Source: an uncultured Clostridium sp.
GTDB lineage: Bacteria; Bacillota; Clostridia; Peptostreptococcales; Peptostreptococcaceae
Direction: 5' to 3'
Assembly: GCA_900557165.1 (NCBI GenBank)
Contig: USRS01000001.1
Location: 1 to 64,000 of the forward strand
Length of the DNA: 64,000 nt
Part shown: positions 52,990 through 63,185 of the stretch, piece by piece
Layout: the number at the start of each line of letters is the position of its first letter
How positions within the stretch are numbered: position 1 is the first letter of the stretch
Notes under the pieces: generated by a model
Databases searched by the model: none
Seen by the model: only the letters and a program-made list of their open reading frames with translations
What the model was told of the DNA's origin: nothing
Position numbers and translations under genes: made by a program

Positions 52990-54816
52990 ATGTGTGGAAT
53001 AGTAGGATATTTAGGAAATAGACAAGCAACAGAAGTTCTAGTAGAAGGACTTTCTAAATTAGAATACAGAGGATATGACTCAGCAGGAGTTGCTATAAAT
53101 ATAGGAGAAGAATTATCAGTAAGAAAATTCAAAGGAAGATTACAAGTATTAGCAGATGATTTAACTGCTAAACCAATAAATGGGGGACTAGGAATAGGGC
53201 ATACTAGATGGGCAACTCACGGAGAGCCATCAGATGTGAACTCACATCCTCATTTCAACAAAGAAAAAACAATAGCAGTAGTACATAATGGAATAATAGA
53301 AAATTATCTTGAACTGAGAGAAGAATTACAAAAAGAAGGATATGTATTTTTATCTCAAACAGATACAGAAGTTGTGGCTCACTTAGTTGACAAGTTCTAT
53401 GAAGGAAACTTATTAGAAGCTGTTTACAAAGCTACAGAAAAATTAAGAGGAGCTTATGCTTTAGGAGTTGTTTGCAAAGACAACAACAATGAATTAGTGG
53501 CAGTAAGAAAAGACAGTCCTCTAATAGTAGGTGTGGGAGAAGATGAAAACTTCATAGCATCTGATATACCAGCCATATTAAAATACACTAGAGATGTAAT
53601 TTTCTTAGAAAATGACGAATATGTACATATGCAAGGACCAAAAGTAACTATATTAGATGAAAATAAAAATGTAGTTGAGAAAAAAATAAACGAAATAAAC
53701 TGGGACATAGAAGCTGCATCAAAAGGTGGATATGACTGCTTTATGACAAAAGAAATGTATGAACAACCAAAAGGTGTTGAAGATACATTAATGAGAAGAT
53801 TAGATGAAAAGGGAAGAATCAAATTAGACGATATAAAAATAACTAAAGAAGATTTAGATAGAATAAACAAAGTATATATAGTAGCTTGTGGTACTGCTTA
53901 TCATGCAGGACTTGTTGGTAAATATGCCATAGAAAAGTTTGCCAAAATACCAGTAATAGCTGATATAGCATCAGAGTTTAGATATTCAGATCCATTTGTA
54001 GATGAAAATACTTTAATAATAATAGTAAGTCAATCGGGAGAAACTGCTGATACATTAGCAGCCCTTAGAGATGCTAAAGCAAAAGGAGCTAGAGTACTAT
54101 CAATAACTAATGTTGTTGGTTCATCAATAGCAAGGGAATCTGATGATATATTCTATACATGGGCAGGTCCAGAGATAGCAGTAGCATCAACTAAAGCATA
54201 CACTACTCAATTAACTGCTTTCTACATGATAGCTTTAAATTTAGCTATGACTAAAGGAAGTATAAGCGATGAAGAATACTTTGCATCAATAGAAGAGTTA
54301 AGAAAAATACCAGCTCAAGTGGAAAAAGTATTAGAGTGCAACGAATTAGTTGGACAAATAGCTGAGGAAATAAAAGAGGCCAATGATATCTTCTACTTAG
54401 GTAGAGGAGTGGATTACTCTTTAGCTATGGAAGGTGCTTTAAAAATAAAAGAAATATCTTATGTTCATGCTGAAGCTTTTGCAGCAGGTGAATTAAAACA
54501 CGGAAGTATAGCTTTAATAGACAAAGGAACTCCAGTAGTTGCCATAGCTACTCAAGGTAAATTATTTGAAAAAATGGTTTCAAATATGCAAGAAGTTAGA
54601 GCAAGAGGTGCTAGAGTTATAGCTATAACTCAAGAAGGAAATACAGAAGTAGAAAAATCAGCTGATAGGGTGATTTATATACCAAAAGTTGACGATATGT
54701 TTGCTAGTATAACTGCTGTTGTACCAATGCAATTACTTGCTTATCATGCATCAAATATAAGAGGGTTAGATGTGGATAAACCAAGAAACTTAGCTAAATC
54801 AGTTACAGTAGAATAG
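52990..54816 (+). CDS. glmS: Glutamine-fructose-6-phosphate aminotransferase (GlmS)
   Basis: A 608-residue enzyme that makes glucosamine-6-phosphate, the entry to UDP-GlcNAc for wall and capsule. The N-terminal glutaminase has the catalytic Cys2 (MCGIVGYLGN), HTRWATHGEPS and the YRGYDSAGVA motif. Two SIS domains follow: VACGTAYHAGLVGK, SQSGETADTLAAL, STKAYTTQ and the end DKPRNLAKSVTVE. Length and motifs are normal. No glmS ribozyme sequence is seen in the short leader. AGGAGAT precedes the start. Confidence 0.97.
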   Translation: MCGIVGYLGNRQATEVLVEGLSKLEYRGYDSAGVAINIGEELSVRKFKGRLQVLADDLTAKPINGGLGIGHTRWATHGEPSDVNSHPHFNKEKTIAVVHNGIIENYLELREELQKEGYVFLSQTDTEVVAHLVDKFYEGNLLEAVYKATEKLRGAYALGVVCKDNNNELVAVRKDSPLIVGVGEDENFIASDIPAILKYTRDVIFLENDEYVHMQGPKVTILDENKNVVEKKINEINWDIEAASKGGYDCFMTKEMYEQPKGVEDTLMRRLDEKGRIKLDDIKITKEDLDRINKVYIVACGTAYHAGLVGKYAIEKFAKIPVIADIASEFRYSDPFVDENTLIIIVSQSGETADTLAALRDAKAKGARVLSITNVVGSSIARESDDIFYTWAGPEIAVASTKAYTTQLTAFYMIALNLAMTKGSISDEEYFASIEELRKIPAQVEKVLECNELVGQIAEEIKEANDIFYLGRGVDYSLAMEGALKIKEISYVHAEAFAAGELKHGSIALIDKGTPVVAIATQGKLFEKMVSNMQEVRARGARVIAITQEGNTEVEKSADRVIYIPKVDDMFASITAVVPMQLLAYHASNIRGLDVDKPRNLAKSVTVE

Positions 54817-54842
54817 AATTAATAAAAGTTGATAAAGGATAC

Positions 54843-54871
54843 AAAGCTCCTAATATATTTTTAGGAGCTTT
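54843..54871 (+). promoter_or_regulatory. Hairpin without T run between glmS and manC
   Basis: AAAGCTCCTAA pairs with TTAGGAGCTTT around a seven-base loop. Only AGAAA follows, so standard termination is not expected. It may act as a processing or stability element between glmS and the capsule genes. Confidence 0.5.
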
Positions 54872-54896
54872 AGAAAAATTGAGGTGTATTAGTAAG

Positions 54897-55970
54897 ATGA
54901 ATATATATAATGTGATAATGGCAGGAGGCGGAGGAACTAGGTTTTGGCCTATAAGTAGACAAAAAACTCCAAAGCAATTATTGAATTTAAGTGGAGTAGA
55001 CACTCTTATAAATGAAACTATAGATAGGGTAAACAAGTTATCTCATAAAGACAATTTGTTTATAGTTACAAATAAAAGTCAAAGGGAGCTAATGAAGGAA
55101 ACTGTGGATGATAAATGTCATCACAATAATATATTATCAGAACCTATAGCTAAAAATACTTCTGCAGCCATAGGATTTGCAGCTATTAATATAATGAAAA
55201 AATATGGGGATGGCATAATGTGTGTATATCCTGCTGATCATTATATTAAATTGGAGGAAGAGTTTTTGGATTCCTTAGAAAAGGCTATAGAAGTAGCACA
55301 AAATCAGGATAAATTAGTGACAATAGGTATAAAGCCAACATTTATATCTACAGGATATGGTTATATAAATATCAATAAGGAAAAATTGATAGGTAAGCAT
55401 GGATATGAAGTAGTGGAATTTGTAGAAAAGCCAAATTTTGAAAATGCTACTAAATATGTTAATTCAGGTGAATATTTATGGAATAGTGGTATGTTTGTTT
55501 GGAAAGTATCTAAAATTTTAGATGACTTTAAAAGATATTTGCCAAAAGTATATGAAAAACTAAATGAAATAAGTGAATATATAGGTACTGAAAAAGAAGT
55601 CGAGATGATAAATAAACTGTATAAAGAGATGCCATCCATATCTGTTGATTATGGAATAATGGAAAGAAGTAATGAAGTAGTTGTAGTACCTGGTGATTTT
55701 GGGTGGAATGATTTAGGCTCTTGGGATGTGTTAGGTTCTATATACCCAACTGATGAAGAAGGTAATATTAAAAGAGGTGAAAATGTAGTTTTAGACACTC
55801 GTGACTCTATTATATATTCAGAACAAAAGCTTATAACAGCAGTTGGTGTGAAAGACTTAATAATAGTGTCTACTGAAGACTCTGTGATGGTTTGTCCAAA
55901 AGATAGGGCTCAGGATGTAAAACATATAGTTGAAAAATTAAAGTCAGAAGAAAAATATACATATTTATAG
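54897..55970 (+). CDS. manC: Mannose-1-phosphate guanylyltransferase
   Basis: A 357-residue nucleotidyltransferase. It starts NVIMAGGGGTRFWPISR with the signature for GTP binding and QLLNL after it. VEKPNFENATKYV and NSGMFVW carry the sugar-phosphate loop, and PGDFGWNDLGSW is diagnostic of GDP-mannose pyrophosphorylases. It lacks the C-terminal isomerase half of long ManC forms. It makes GDP-mannose for locus B. An in-frame TTG at 54879 overlaps GAGG; the ATG at 54897 is preferred although the spacing (12 bases) is long. Confidence 0.9.
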   Translation: MNIYNVIMAGGGGTRFWPISRQKTPKQLLNLSGVDTLINETIDRVNKLSHKDNLFIVTNKSQRELMKETVDDKCHHNNILSEPIAKNTSAAIGFAAINIMKKYGDGIMCVYPADHYIKLEEEFLDSLEKAIEVAQNQDKLVTIGIKPTFISTGYGYININKEKLIGKHGYEVVEFVEKPNFENATKYVNSGEYLWNSGMFVWKVSKILDDFKRYLPKVYEKLNEISEYIGTEKEVEMINKLYKEMPSISVDYGIMERSNEVVVVPGDFGWNDLGSWDVLGSIYPTDEEGNIKRGENVVLDTRDSIIYSEQKLITAVGVKDLIIVSTEDSVMVCPKDRAQDVKHIVEKLKSEEKYTYL

Positions 55971-55988
55971 TAGTAAGAGGGAGTTTTA

Positions 55989-56645
55989 ATGAAAAATATT
56001 GTTATTATCGGGGCTGGGGGTCTTGCAAGAGAAGTACAGCATGTTATAGAAAAAATTAATCATAAGAATAATCAATGGAACCTTATAGGTTTTATAGATG
56101 AAAATTTAGACAACAAGGGTAATTTACTTAATGGAGATAAAATAATAGGCAATTTTGATGATTTAGCACAAAATATTATTAATCAAGAGTTATATTATGT
56201 ATGTGCTATTGGAAATACAAAAATAAAGAAAAGATTAGTTAAACAAGCAAAGGAAAATAATCTTAAACCAGCCACATTAGTAGATCCAGACATATTTATT
56301 TCAAAGAGTGTATCTATAAATGAGGGAAGTGTTATTTATGGTAATACTAATTTAACTACTAATATAGATATAGGTAAACATGTAATAATAAATCCTGGAT
56401 GCACTATAGGTCATGATGTTGTTGTTGAGGATTATGCAATAGTACTTCCTGGGGCTAGAGTATCAGGAAATGTTACTATTGGGGAATGTAGCACTATTGG
56501 TGCTAGTAGTACAGTAATACAAAATCTTATAGTAGGAAAAAATTCCTTTGTAGGAGCAGGAGCAGTTGTAACAAAAAATATAGATGAAAGTGTTACAGTT
56601 GTAGGATGTCCTGCTAGACCTATAGGATTTAATAAACAAATGTAG
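55989..56645 (+). CDS. PglD/NeuD-type sugar O/N-acyltransferase
   Basis: A 218-residue enzyme. Residues about 1-80 form a Rossmann-like domain (VIIGAGGLAREVQHVI near the start, FIDEN). A left-handed beta-helix follows, with VIINPGCTIGHDVVVEDY holding the catalytic His, GASSTVIQNL and GAGAVVTKNI. It probably acetylates an amino or hydroxyl group of a nucleotide sugar. GAGGGAG precedes the start. It lies between manC and the acyltransferase 3 gene in locus B. Confidence 0.85.
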   Translation: MKNIVIIGAGGLAREVQHVIEKINHKNNQWNLIGFIDENLDNKGNLLNGDKIIGNFDDLAQNIINQELYYVCAIGNTKIKKRLVKQAKENNLKPATLVDPDIFISKSVSINEGSVIYGNTNLTTNIDIGKHVIINPGCTIGHDVVVEDYAIVLPGARVSGNVTIGECSTIGASSTVIQNLIVGKNSFVGAGAVVTKNIDESVTVVGCPARPIGFNKQM

Positions 56646-56660
56646 TGGGAGAATTTTACT

Positions 56661-57788
56661 ATGAGTAATATTGTAAAAAAAAAGCAATACGATTTTGTTA
56701 ATTTAGCAAAATTTATAAGTGCTGTATTTGTAATAGGGATTCACACATCACCATTACAAGGATTACATCCAAAACTTAACTACTTTACGAGATGTATAGT
56801 TTTTAGGTTGGCAGTTCCATTCTTTTTTATATGTAGTGGATATTTTTTAGCAGAGAAGCTATTTGATGAAGATAAGAAAAAAGTCAAAGATTATGTCAAG
56901 AAGTATATACTTAATATACTTAATATCTATATTCTTTGGAGTATAATATATACTTTGCTTAACTTTAACACATACTTTGGAGATGGAAATATAATAAAAA
57001 ATATTATATTAGTAGTAGCAAGGTTTTTATTCAAAGGAGCTTATATACAACTATGGTATTTAAGTGCTATATGTGTCTCTGTATATCTGATATATATAAT
57101 TTTGGATAAGTACAATTTTAAAGTTTTAATCTTTATATCTTTATTATTTTATATTTTTGGATTATTAGGAGACTTATATTATGGATTTATTGATAAAACA
57201 ATTTTAGGAAATATGATGAATATATATTTTTCATTGTTTGGAGAAATGTTTAATAGCTTTACCTGGGGTATGATATTTATAGTTATGGGGATTGGAGTAA
57301 ACAAATTTAATTTAAATTCTAAAATTAAAAATAATTTTATAATCAACATGATATTGTTTTTATTATTTACTATTGAAAGTTTTACACTAAAATCTTTTGA
57401 CATACCTAAAGACAATTGCACATCGATATCATTATTACTTTTGACACCAATGATATTTATGTACATTCTTAATCTAGATGAAAAGTATACAAATATTTAT
57501 ATTCTTAGAAAAAATTCTAGCGTACTTAGACAGCTTAGCTTATATATGTATTTAATACATGGAGTATTTTTGATTTTTTTACCATTTTTATATAATAAAA
57601 TGAACATAAGTAATGAACCCTGGATTAATTTATTTAATTTTATATTAGTTACTATAGGTTCTATTATTTCATCTTTAATACTTATGAAATCAAAAAGTAA
57701 AGTAAGTGAATTTATAAGGAAACCTAAATTTATAAAATATAATATTTTTACATATAAAAATATTTTTACAAATATTTACACAAAATAA
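56661..57788 (+). CDS. Acyltransferase 3 family membrane protein
   Basis: A 375-residue integral membrane protein with about ten helices. The family start is FVNLAKFISAVFVIGIHTSP with the conserved His, RLAVPFFFICSGYFLAEKLF follows, and YMYLIHGVFLIF lies near the end. Such proteins acylate surface glycans from acetyl-CoA or similar donors. It is encoded 15 bases after the beta-helix acyltransferase and is the last gene before the leader of the kinase module. Confidence 0.85.
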   Translation: MSNIVKKKQYDFVNLAKFISAVFVIGIHTSPLQGLHPKLNYFTRCIVFRLAVPFFFICSGYFLAEKLFDEDKKKVKDYVKKYILNILNIYILWSIIYTLLNFNTYFGDGNIIKNIILVVARFLFKGAYIQLWYLSAICVSVYLIYIILDKYNFKVLIFISLLFYIFGLLGDLYYGFIDKTILGNMMNIYFSLFGEMFNSFTWGMIFIVMGIGVNKFNLNSKIKNNFIINMILFLLFTIESFTLKSFDIPKDNCTSISLLLLTPMIFMYILNLDEKYTNIYILRKNSSVLRQLSLYMYLIHGVFLIFLPFLYNKMNISNEPWINLFNFILVTIGSIISSLILMKSKSKVSEFIRKPKFIKYNIFTYKNIFTNIYTK

Positions 57789-57806
57789 CAAAATTATACA
57801 AAATTG

Positions 57807-57815
57807 TGATATAAT
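57807..57815 (+). promoter_or_regulatory. Extended -10 promoter of the locus B kinase module
   Basis: TGATATAAT is an extended -10 box; TATAAT is 57810-57815. It lies about 105 bases before the Wzz gene and directly before a long hairpin. No clear -35 box is seen. Confidence 0.45.
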
Positions 57816-57831
57816 GTTAAAGAATATTAAG

Positions 57832-57872
57832 GTTGCATATTCTAAATATGGTTTATGATTAGGATATGCAAC
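57832..57872 (+). promoter_or_regulatory. Leader hairpin of the locus B kinase module
   Basis: GTTGCATATTCTAA pairs with TTAGGATATGCAAC (14 pairs, one G-U) around a 13-base loop. It would be at the very 5' end of the transcript from the extended -10 box. No T run follows, so it is not a simple terminator. Confidence 0.55.
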
Positions 57873-57918
57873 AAATTAGAACATGATTATGGAAATATAT
57901 TACAGGAGGGAAGAAGTA

Positions 57919-58656
57919 ATGAAAAAAAATGTAGAGATAGCTCGTTATTACAAGCTTTTTAAAAAGAAAGCTTGGATTTTAATTTTAGGGGTTGTTTTAG
58001 GAGGTATTATAAGTGGATTGATTACATCTAATTTAATAGATCCTATATATCAAGCCAAAACAACTATAATAATTGATACAAAAACTTCAACACAAAAAGA
58101 TACAACATATGATGAATATGGGAGTGATAACAAAACACAAAATCAGGTTACAGAAGGGGATATTAATTTTAGCTCAAAAATAGCACAGACATATATGCCA
58201 ATCTTAAAATCAAGAAAAGTTATAGATAAAGTGATAGACAAGTTAAATTTAAATATGTCTTATGAATATTTATCACAATGTATAACTACAACTCAAGTTA
58301 ATCAAGGTCAAATAATTGATATAGAAGTTAAAACTAAAAGTCCTCAAATGAGTTATGATATTGCAAATACACTACCAGATGTATTTTCTTCGGAACTTGA
58401 GAATTTAACTAAATTTGATGGAGTTCAAGTTATAGATAGTGCTATTATGCCACAAAATCAAGTATATCCAAATGTACAACAAAATAAAATGATAGGGGCA
58501 ATGTTAGGTTTAGCAATAGCCATATTATTAGTGTTAATAGTTGATTATTTAGATAATAAATTAAAAACACCACAAGATGTTGAAGAGTACTTAGAGCTAC
58601 CATTATTAGGAGTAGTAATACGTGAAAACAGCAATAGCTTAATACATAAAAGATAG
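57919..58656 (+). CDS. Capsule chain-length determinant / kinase activator (Wzz/CapA type), copy B
   Basis: A 245-residue Wzz-type protein. The first helix is at about residues 22-38 (AWILILGVVLGGIISGL), an extracellular domain follows, and a second helix lies near residues 195-213. A proline-containing PNVQQNKMIG segment comes just before it. The cytoplasmic tail ends with ENSNSLIHKR. It is encoded directly before the kinase that it should activate. An in-frame ATG at 57883 is rejected, because AGGAGGGAAG sits right before 57919. Its length is identical to copy A. Confidence 0.88.
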   Translation: MKKNVEIARYYKLFKKKAWILILGVVLGGIISGLITSNLIDPIYQAKTTIIIDTKTSTQKDTTYDEYGSDNKTQNQVTEGDINFSSKIAQTYMPILKSRKVIDKVIDKLNLNMSYEYLSQCITTTQVNQGQIIDIEVKTKSPQMSYDIANTLPDVFSSELENLTKFDGVQVIDSAIMPQNQVYPNVQQNKMIGAMLGLAIAILLVLIVDYLDNKLKTPQDVEEYLELPLLGVVIRENSNSLIHKR

Positions 58657-58673
58657 TCAAGGGGAATAGGAAA

Positions 58674-59420
58674 ATGAATAATATAGTTACAATAGAAAAC
58701 CCAAAATCTCCAATAGCGGAGTCTTATAGAAATATAAGGACAAATATAGAGTTTAGTAATATAGATAAAGATTTAAAAACAATACTTTTTACAAGTTCTC
58801 AACAAAATGAAGGAAAAACTACAATAGTATCAAATTTAGCAGTTACTTTTGCTAACTTAGATAAAAAAGTTATTATCGTAGATTGTGACCTTAGAAATCC
58901 ATCTGTACATAAAAAGTTTAAAATAGGTAATATATATGGAGTTACAGATGTTCTTTTAGAAAAGAAGAGTTTTAATTCCTGTGTAAAAGAAACAGATGTT
59001 AAAAACTTAGATATAATTACTGCTGGAGAAATACCATTTAATCCATCAGAAATATTATCATCAAAAAAAATGAAAGAGTTTATAAATAATCTAAAAGAAG
59101 TATATGACTATGTATTCATAGATACACCACCAATAGGCATAGTAACAGATGCAGGGATTTTATCAACTTATTCAGATGGAGTTGCTATGGTTGTTGGATC
59201 GGGAGAAGTTTCTATAGAGTTAGCTAAAGTATCAGTAGAAAGATTAAATAAAATAAATGCCAATTTAATTGGAGTTATCTTAAATAAATTTAATATAGAA
59301 GGTACTAATTCGCAATATGGTTATTATGGCATGTACTATGAAGAAGACAATGGTTCAAGATTATCAAGAAATAAAAAAAATAAGAGGAAAAAATTAAATA
59401 TATTTAGTAAGAAGAAGTAA
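58674..59420 (+). CDS. Capsule BY-kinase (CpsD/CapB type), copy B
   Basis: A 248-residue tyrosine kinase. Motifs are AESYRNIRTN, Walker A SQQNEGKTT, Walker A' IIVDCDLR and Walker B YVFIDTPP. A Tyr cluster (QYGYYGMYY) near residue 220 is followed by a very basic tail. It works with the Wzz protein encoded just before it. The tail is about 18 residues longer than in copy A. A GGGG-type site precedes the start. Confidence 0.92.
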   Translation: MNNIVTIENPKSPIAESYRNIRTNIEFSNIDKDLKTILFTSSQQNEGKTTIVSNLAVTFANLDKKVIIVDCDLRNPSVHKKFKIGNIYGVTDVLLEKKSFNSCVKETDVKNLDIITAGEIPFNPSEILSSKKMKEFINNLKEVYDYVFIDTPPIGIVTDAGILSTYSDGVAMVVGSGEVSIELAKVSVERLNKINANLIGVILNKFNIEGTNSQYGYYGMYYEEDNGSRLSRNKKNKRKKLNIFSKKK

Positions 59421-59459
59421 TAATTTAAAGCTACTTACTCCAGGGGAGGTATTGTATGT

Positions 59460-61352
59460 ATGAATTTTGAAGCAAAGCAAGAATTAATAAGAAGTAGGGT
59501 AATATTAAGTACATATAGAATTAGACAGATTATTCTTATAACATTAGACTTTATAATGATAGCCTTATCTAATTTTATATCTATAGAAACAATGTTAAAA
59601 GATTACTTGCCTTATAATAATCAATATACAATTGTTTATGGAGTAGCAATTGTATATAGTCTAATTGGTTTATGTTCAATATGCTATTTTAATGGATATA
59701 GTAGTTTATGGAGATATGCAGAAATTGATGAAGTTATAATTATAGCAAAGGCATGTATAATTAATACAATTTTATTAATAGGTGTAGTTTTATTTATGAA
59801 ACTATCTATACCAATTTATTTTTATTATATAAATTATATTATGAATGTAGCAGTTATATGTGCTATAAGAATTGGTTATAGGTATGTTAGACAATTTAAA
59901 CTAAGAAAAATGACGTCATCTAATGTGAGTAGAGTACTTATAATAGGTGGAGGTAGCGGTGGTTCAATGGTAATAAATGAACTATATGATAATCCTCAAC
60001 TTAATAAAGTACCTGTAGCAGTTGTTGATGATGATGTAAATAAAATTGGAAGGCTTATGCATGGTGTACCAATTTTAGATACAACTCATGAGATTGAATC
60101 TATTGTAGAAAAAATGAAAATAGATGAAATTATATTTTCTATAGCTTCAGCCAACAATGAAGCGAAACAAAAAATATTAAATAGATGTAATCAAACAAAT
60201 TGTAAGGTGAAAACAATACCTGGTATATATGAAATAATAGATGGTAAAGTTGATATAAAAAAAATAAGAGATGTTGAAATAAAAGACCTTTTAGGAAGAA
60301 AACCTATAGAAGTTGATATAAATAAAATATCTAATTATATTACAGATAAAGTAGTACTTGTAACTGGTGGAGGAGGGTCTATTGGATCTGAACTTTGCAG
60401 ACAGATTGCATCGAATAATCCAAAAATGTTAGTACTAGTAGATATTTATGAAAATAATGCTTATGAAATAGAACAAGAACTATTAAGGACATACAAAGAA
60501 AATATCAATTTAAAAACTATAATTGCATCTATTAGAGATAAAAATAGAATGGATAAAGTATTTGAACAATATAAACCGGATGTAGTTTTCCATGCAGCAG
60601 CACATAAACATGTTCCTTTGATGGAAGTTAGTCCGGGAGAAGCTATCAAAAACAATATCTTTGGAACAAAGAATATAGCTGAGTTAGCACATAAATATGA
60701 AGTAAGTAGGTTTGTACTTATATCAACAGATAAAGCGGTAAACCCAACTAATATAATGGGAGCAACAAAAAGAGCTACTGAAATGATAATACAAACTATG
60801 AATGAATCTAGCAAAACTGAGTTTGTAGCTGTTAGATTTGGAAATGTGCTAGGAAGTAATGGAAGTGTTATTCCGCTTTTTAAAAAACAAATAGAAGAAG
60901 GTGGACCAATAACTGTAACTCATCCAGAGATTATAAGGTATTTTATGACTATACCAGAAGCTGTACAGTTAGTAATACAAGCAGGTGCTATGGCTAAAGG
61001 TGGAGAAATTTTTATTCTCGATATGGGACAACCAGTTAAAATATTAGATTTGGCTACTAACCTTATAAAATTAAGTGGTTTAGAGCCGGGAGTAGACATA
61101 AAAATAAATTATTCTGGACTTAGACCTGGGGAGAAATTATATGAAGAGCTTTTAATGGCAGAAGAGGGGATTTTAGAGACATATCATGAAAAAATATTCA
61201 TAGGAAAACCTATAGACCTAGATAAAGAATCCTTAAATTTAAAATTAAACAAACTTAAAGAAATTATTAAAAATGAAGAGACAGATTTAATAGAACCACT
61301 AATGAAAGAAATAGTGCCTACTTATAAAAAGGAGGTTATGATGAATGTATAA
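59460..61352 (+). CDS. Membrane-anchored UDP-sugar 4,6-dehydratase/epimerase (CapD/FlaA1/WbpM type), copy B
   Basis: A 630-residue protein with about four N-terminal helices, a first Rossmann-like domain ([14 protein letters not shown]) and a catalytic SDR domain ([15 protein letters not shown] near residue 297). The Ser-Met-Lys active-site segment [16 protein letters not shown] is identical to copy A. It probably makes the sugar that the following transferase puts on the lipid carrier. GGGGAGG lies 11 bases before the ATG. The last 8 bases overlap the next gene. Confidence 0.9.
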   Translation: MNFEAKQELIRSRVILSTYRIRQIILITLDFIMIALSNFISIETMLKDYLPYNNQYTIVYGVAIVYSLIGLCSICYFNGYSSLWRYAEIDEVIIIAKACIINTILLIGVVLFMKLSIPIYFYYINYIMNVAVICAIRIGYRYVRQFKLRKMTSSNVSRVLIIGGGSGGSMVINELYDNPQLNKVPVAVVDDDVNKIGRLMHGVPILDTTHEIESIVEKMKIDEIIFSIASANNEAKQKILNRCNQTNCKVKTIPGIYEIIDGKVDIKKIRDVEIKDLLGRKPIEVDINKISNYITDKVVLVTGGGGSIGSELCRQIASNNPKMLVLVDIYENNAYEIEQELLRTYKENINLKTIIASIRDKNRMDKVFEQYKPDVVFHAAAHKHVPLMEVSPGEAIKNNIFGTKNIAELAHKYEVSRFVLISTDKAVNPTNIMGATKRATEMIIQTMNESSKTEFVAVRFGNVLGSNGSVIPLFKKQIEEGGPITVTHPEIIRYFMTIPEAVQLVIQAGAMAKGGEIFILDMGQPVKILDLATNLIKLSGLEPGVDIKINYSGLRPGEKLYEELLMAEEGILETYHEKIFIGKPIDLDKESLNLKLNKLKEIIKNEETDLIEPLMKEIVPTYKKEVMMNV

Positions 61353-61947
61353 ATTTTTTAAAAGATTAATAGATATTATTTGTTCTTTGATTGGACTTAT
61401 ATTATTTTCTCCTATTTTATTAGTAGTTGCCTTATTAATAAGAATTAATCTTGGTTCACCAGTTTTCTTTACACAAACTAGACTAGGTAAAGACGGCAAA
61501 GAGTTTAAAATGATTAAATTTAGGACTATGAAAGATTCGCTAGATAAATTTGGACAATTACTTCCAGATGAACAGCGTCTAACTAAATTTGGGAAAATTC
61601 TTAGAAGTACTAGTTTAGATGAACTTCCAGAATTAATAAATGTACTAAAGGGAGATATGACTTTAGTTGGGCCAAGACCTCTTTTAGTAGAATATAAAGA
61701 ATTATATAGTGAAAGACAATTTAGAAGGCATGAAGTTTCTCCTGGAATTACTGGATGGGCTCAGATAAATGGAAGAAATGCTATATCATGGAATGAAAGA
61801 TTTGAATTAGATGTATGGTATGTGGATAATATATCTTTCTTATTAGACATGAAAATATTAGTTATGACAATTTTAAAAGTAATCAAAAGAGATGGAATAA
61901 ATGAACAAGGACAAGCAAGTATGTCGAAATTCACAGGAAATAAATAA
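61345..61947 (+). CDS. Priming undecaprenyl-phosphate sugar transferase, copy B
   Basis: A 200-residue monotopic phosphoglycosyl transferase. The N-terminal hydrophobic helix is [25 protein letters not shown] follows, then [23 protein letters not shown] and [13 protein letters not shown]. It starts the locus B repeat unit on undecaprenyl phosphate. The ATG overlaps the dehydratase stop, with AAAGGAGG upstream. Length and motifs match copy A. Confidence 0.92.
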   Translation: MYKFFKRLIDIICSLIGLILFSPILLVVALLIRINLGSPVFFTQTRLGKDGKEFKMIKFRTMKDSLDKFGQLLPDEQRLTKFGKILRSTSLDELPELINVLKGDMTLVGPRPLLVEYKELYSERQFRRHEVSPGITGWAQINGRNAISWNERFELDVWYVDNISFLLDMKILVMTILKVIKRDGINEQGQASMSKFTGNK

Positions 61948-61959
61948 GGAGAAGATAAA

Positions 61960-63096
61960 ATGAGTAAGAGGATATATTTAGCATCACCTCACATGGGGAG
62001 TGAAGAATTAAAGTTTGTTCAAGAAGCATTTGAAACAAATTGGATAGCTCCAATGGGTCCAAATGTTAATTTTTTTGAAACAGAAATGGCAAATTATATT
62101 GGAATAAATGCTTCAGCAGCTCTATCAAGTGGAACAGCAGCAATACATTTGGCTCTAAAGAGTTTAAATATAAAAGAAAATGATATTGTATTTTGTTCTA
62201 CATTAACTTTTTCAGCAAGTTGCAATCCAATAATATATCAAGGGGCTATACCAGTATTTATAGATTCTGAATATGAATCATATAATATGTGTCCTAAAGC
62301 TTTAGAAAAAGCTTTTATTGAAGCAAAAGAAAAAAATCAAATTCCAAAAGCTGTAATAGTAGTTAATCTATATGGACAAAGTGCAGATTTAGATAAGATA
62401 AAAGAAATTTGTGATAGATATAATGTACCTATAATTGAAGATGCAGCTGAATCACTTGGTGCAACATATAAAGGAAGACAAAGTGGTACTATAGGTGAAA
62501 TGGGGATATATTCATTTAATGGAAATAAAATCATAACTACTTCAGGTGGTGGAATGCTTGTATCTAATAATGAAATTGCTATACAAAAAGCAAAATTCTG
62601 GGCAACTCAATCAAGAGAAAATGAGAGACATTATGAACATTTAGAACTTGGTTTTAATTACAGAATGAGTAATGTTGTAGCTGGTATAGGTAGAGGTCAA
62701 TTAAAAAAATTAGACGAAAGAATTGAACAAAAAAAAGCTATATATGATACTTATAAAAATGAATTTAAAGATATAGATGAAATAGAAATGATGCCTGTAT
62801 GTGATTATGGTAGACCAAATTACTGGTTATCAGTTATGACTCTAAAAGAAGGTTGTAAGGTAGAGCCTTTAGATATTATATTAGCTTTAGAAAAAGAAAA
62901 TATAGAATCTAGGCCAGTATGGAAGCCTATGCATTTACAACCTTTTTATAAAAATTGCAAATTCGTATCAATAGTTGATGGTAATAAAAGTGTAGCAGAA
63001 GATTTATTCCTTAGAGGTATATGCCTACCTTCTGATACAAAAATGTCCAAAGAAGATATGAATAAAATTATAAAAATAATAAAAGGATTATTTTAA
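61960..63096 (+). CDS. DegT/DnrJ/EryC1/StrS-type sugar aminotransferase
   Basis: A 378-residue PLP enzyme. SGTAAIHLAL binds the cofactor phosphate, EDAAESLGATYKG holds the Asp that contacts the pyridine, and FNGNKIITTSGGG carries the Lys that forms the Schiff base (near residue 189). It aminates a 4-keto sugar, which would come from the dehydratase encoded upstream; this gives an amino sugar of the bacillosamine type. AAGGAG precedes the start. Confidence 0.92.
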   Translation: MSKRIYLASPHMGSEELKFVQEAFETNWIAPMGPNVNFFETEMANYIGINASAALSSGTAAIHLALKSLNIKENDIVFCSTLTFSASCNPIIYQGAIPVFIDSEYESYNMCPKALEKAFIEAKEKNQIPKAVIVVNLYGQSADLDKIKEICDRYNVPIIEDAAESLGATYKGRQSGTIGEMGIYSFNGNKIITTSGGGMLVSNNEIAIQKAKFWATQSRENERHYEHLELGFNYRMSNVVAGIGRGQLKKLDERIEQKKAIYDTYKNEFKDIDEIEMMPVCDYGRPNYWLSVMTLKEGCKVEPLDIILALEKENIESRPVWKPMHLQPFYKNCKFVSIVDGNKSVAEDLFLRGICLPSDTKMSKEDMNKIIKIIKGLF

Positions 63097-63185
63097 TTAT
63101 TAACATAAGAAGTTTTATCTATCTTAAAGTAAGATGAAGTTTCTTAATCAAGTTGATATATAAGGAGTTTAACGGGAAATTAAAT

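Noticed and set aside
54843-54871. Hairpin after glmS as a full terminator
   Set aside because: No T run follows the stem, so intrinsic termination is not supported.
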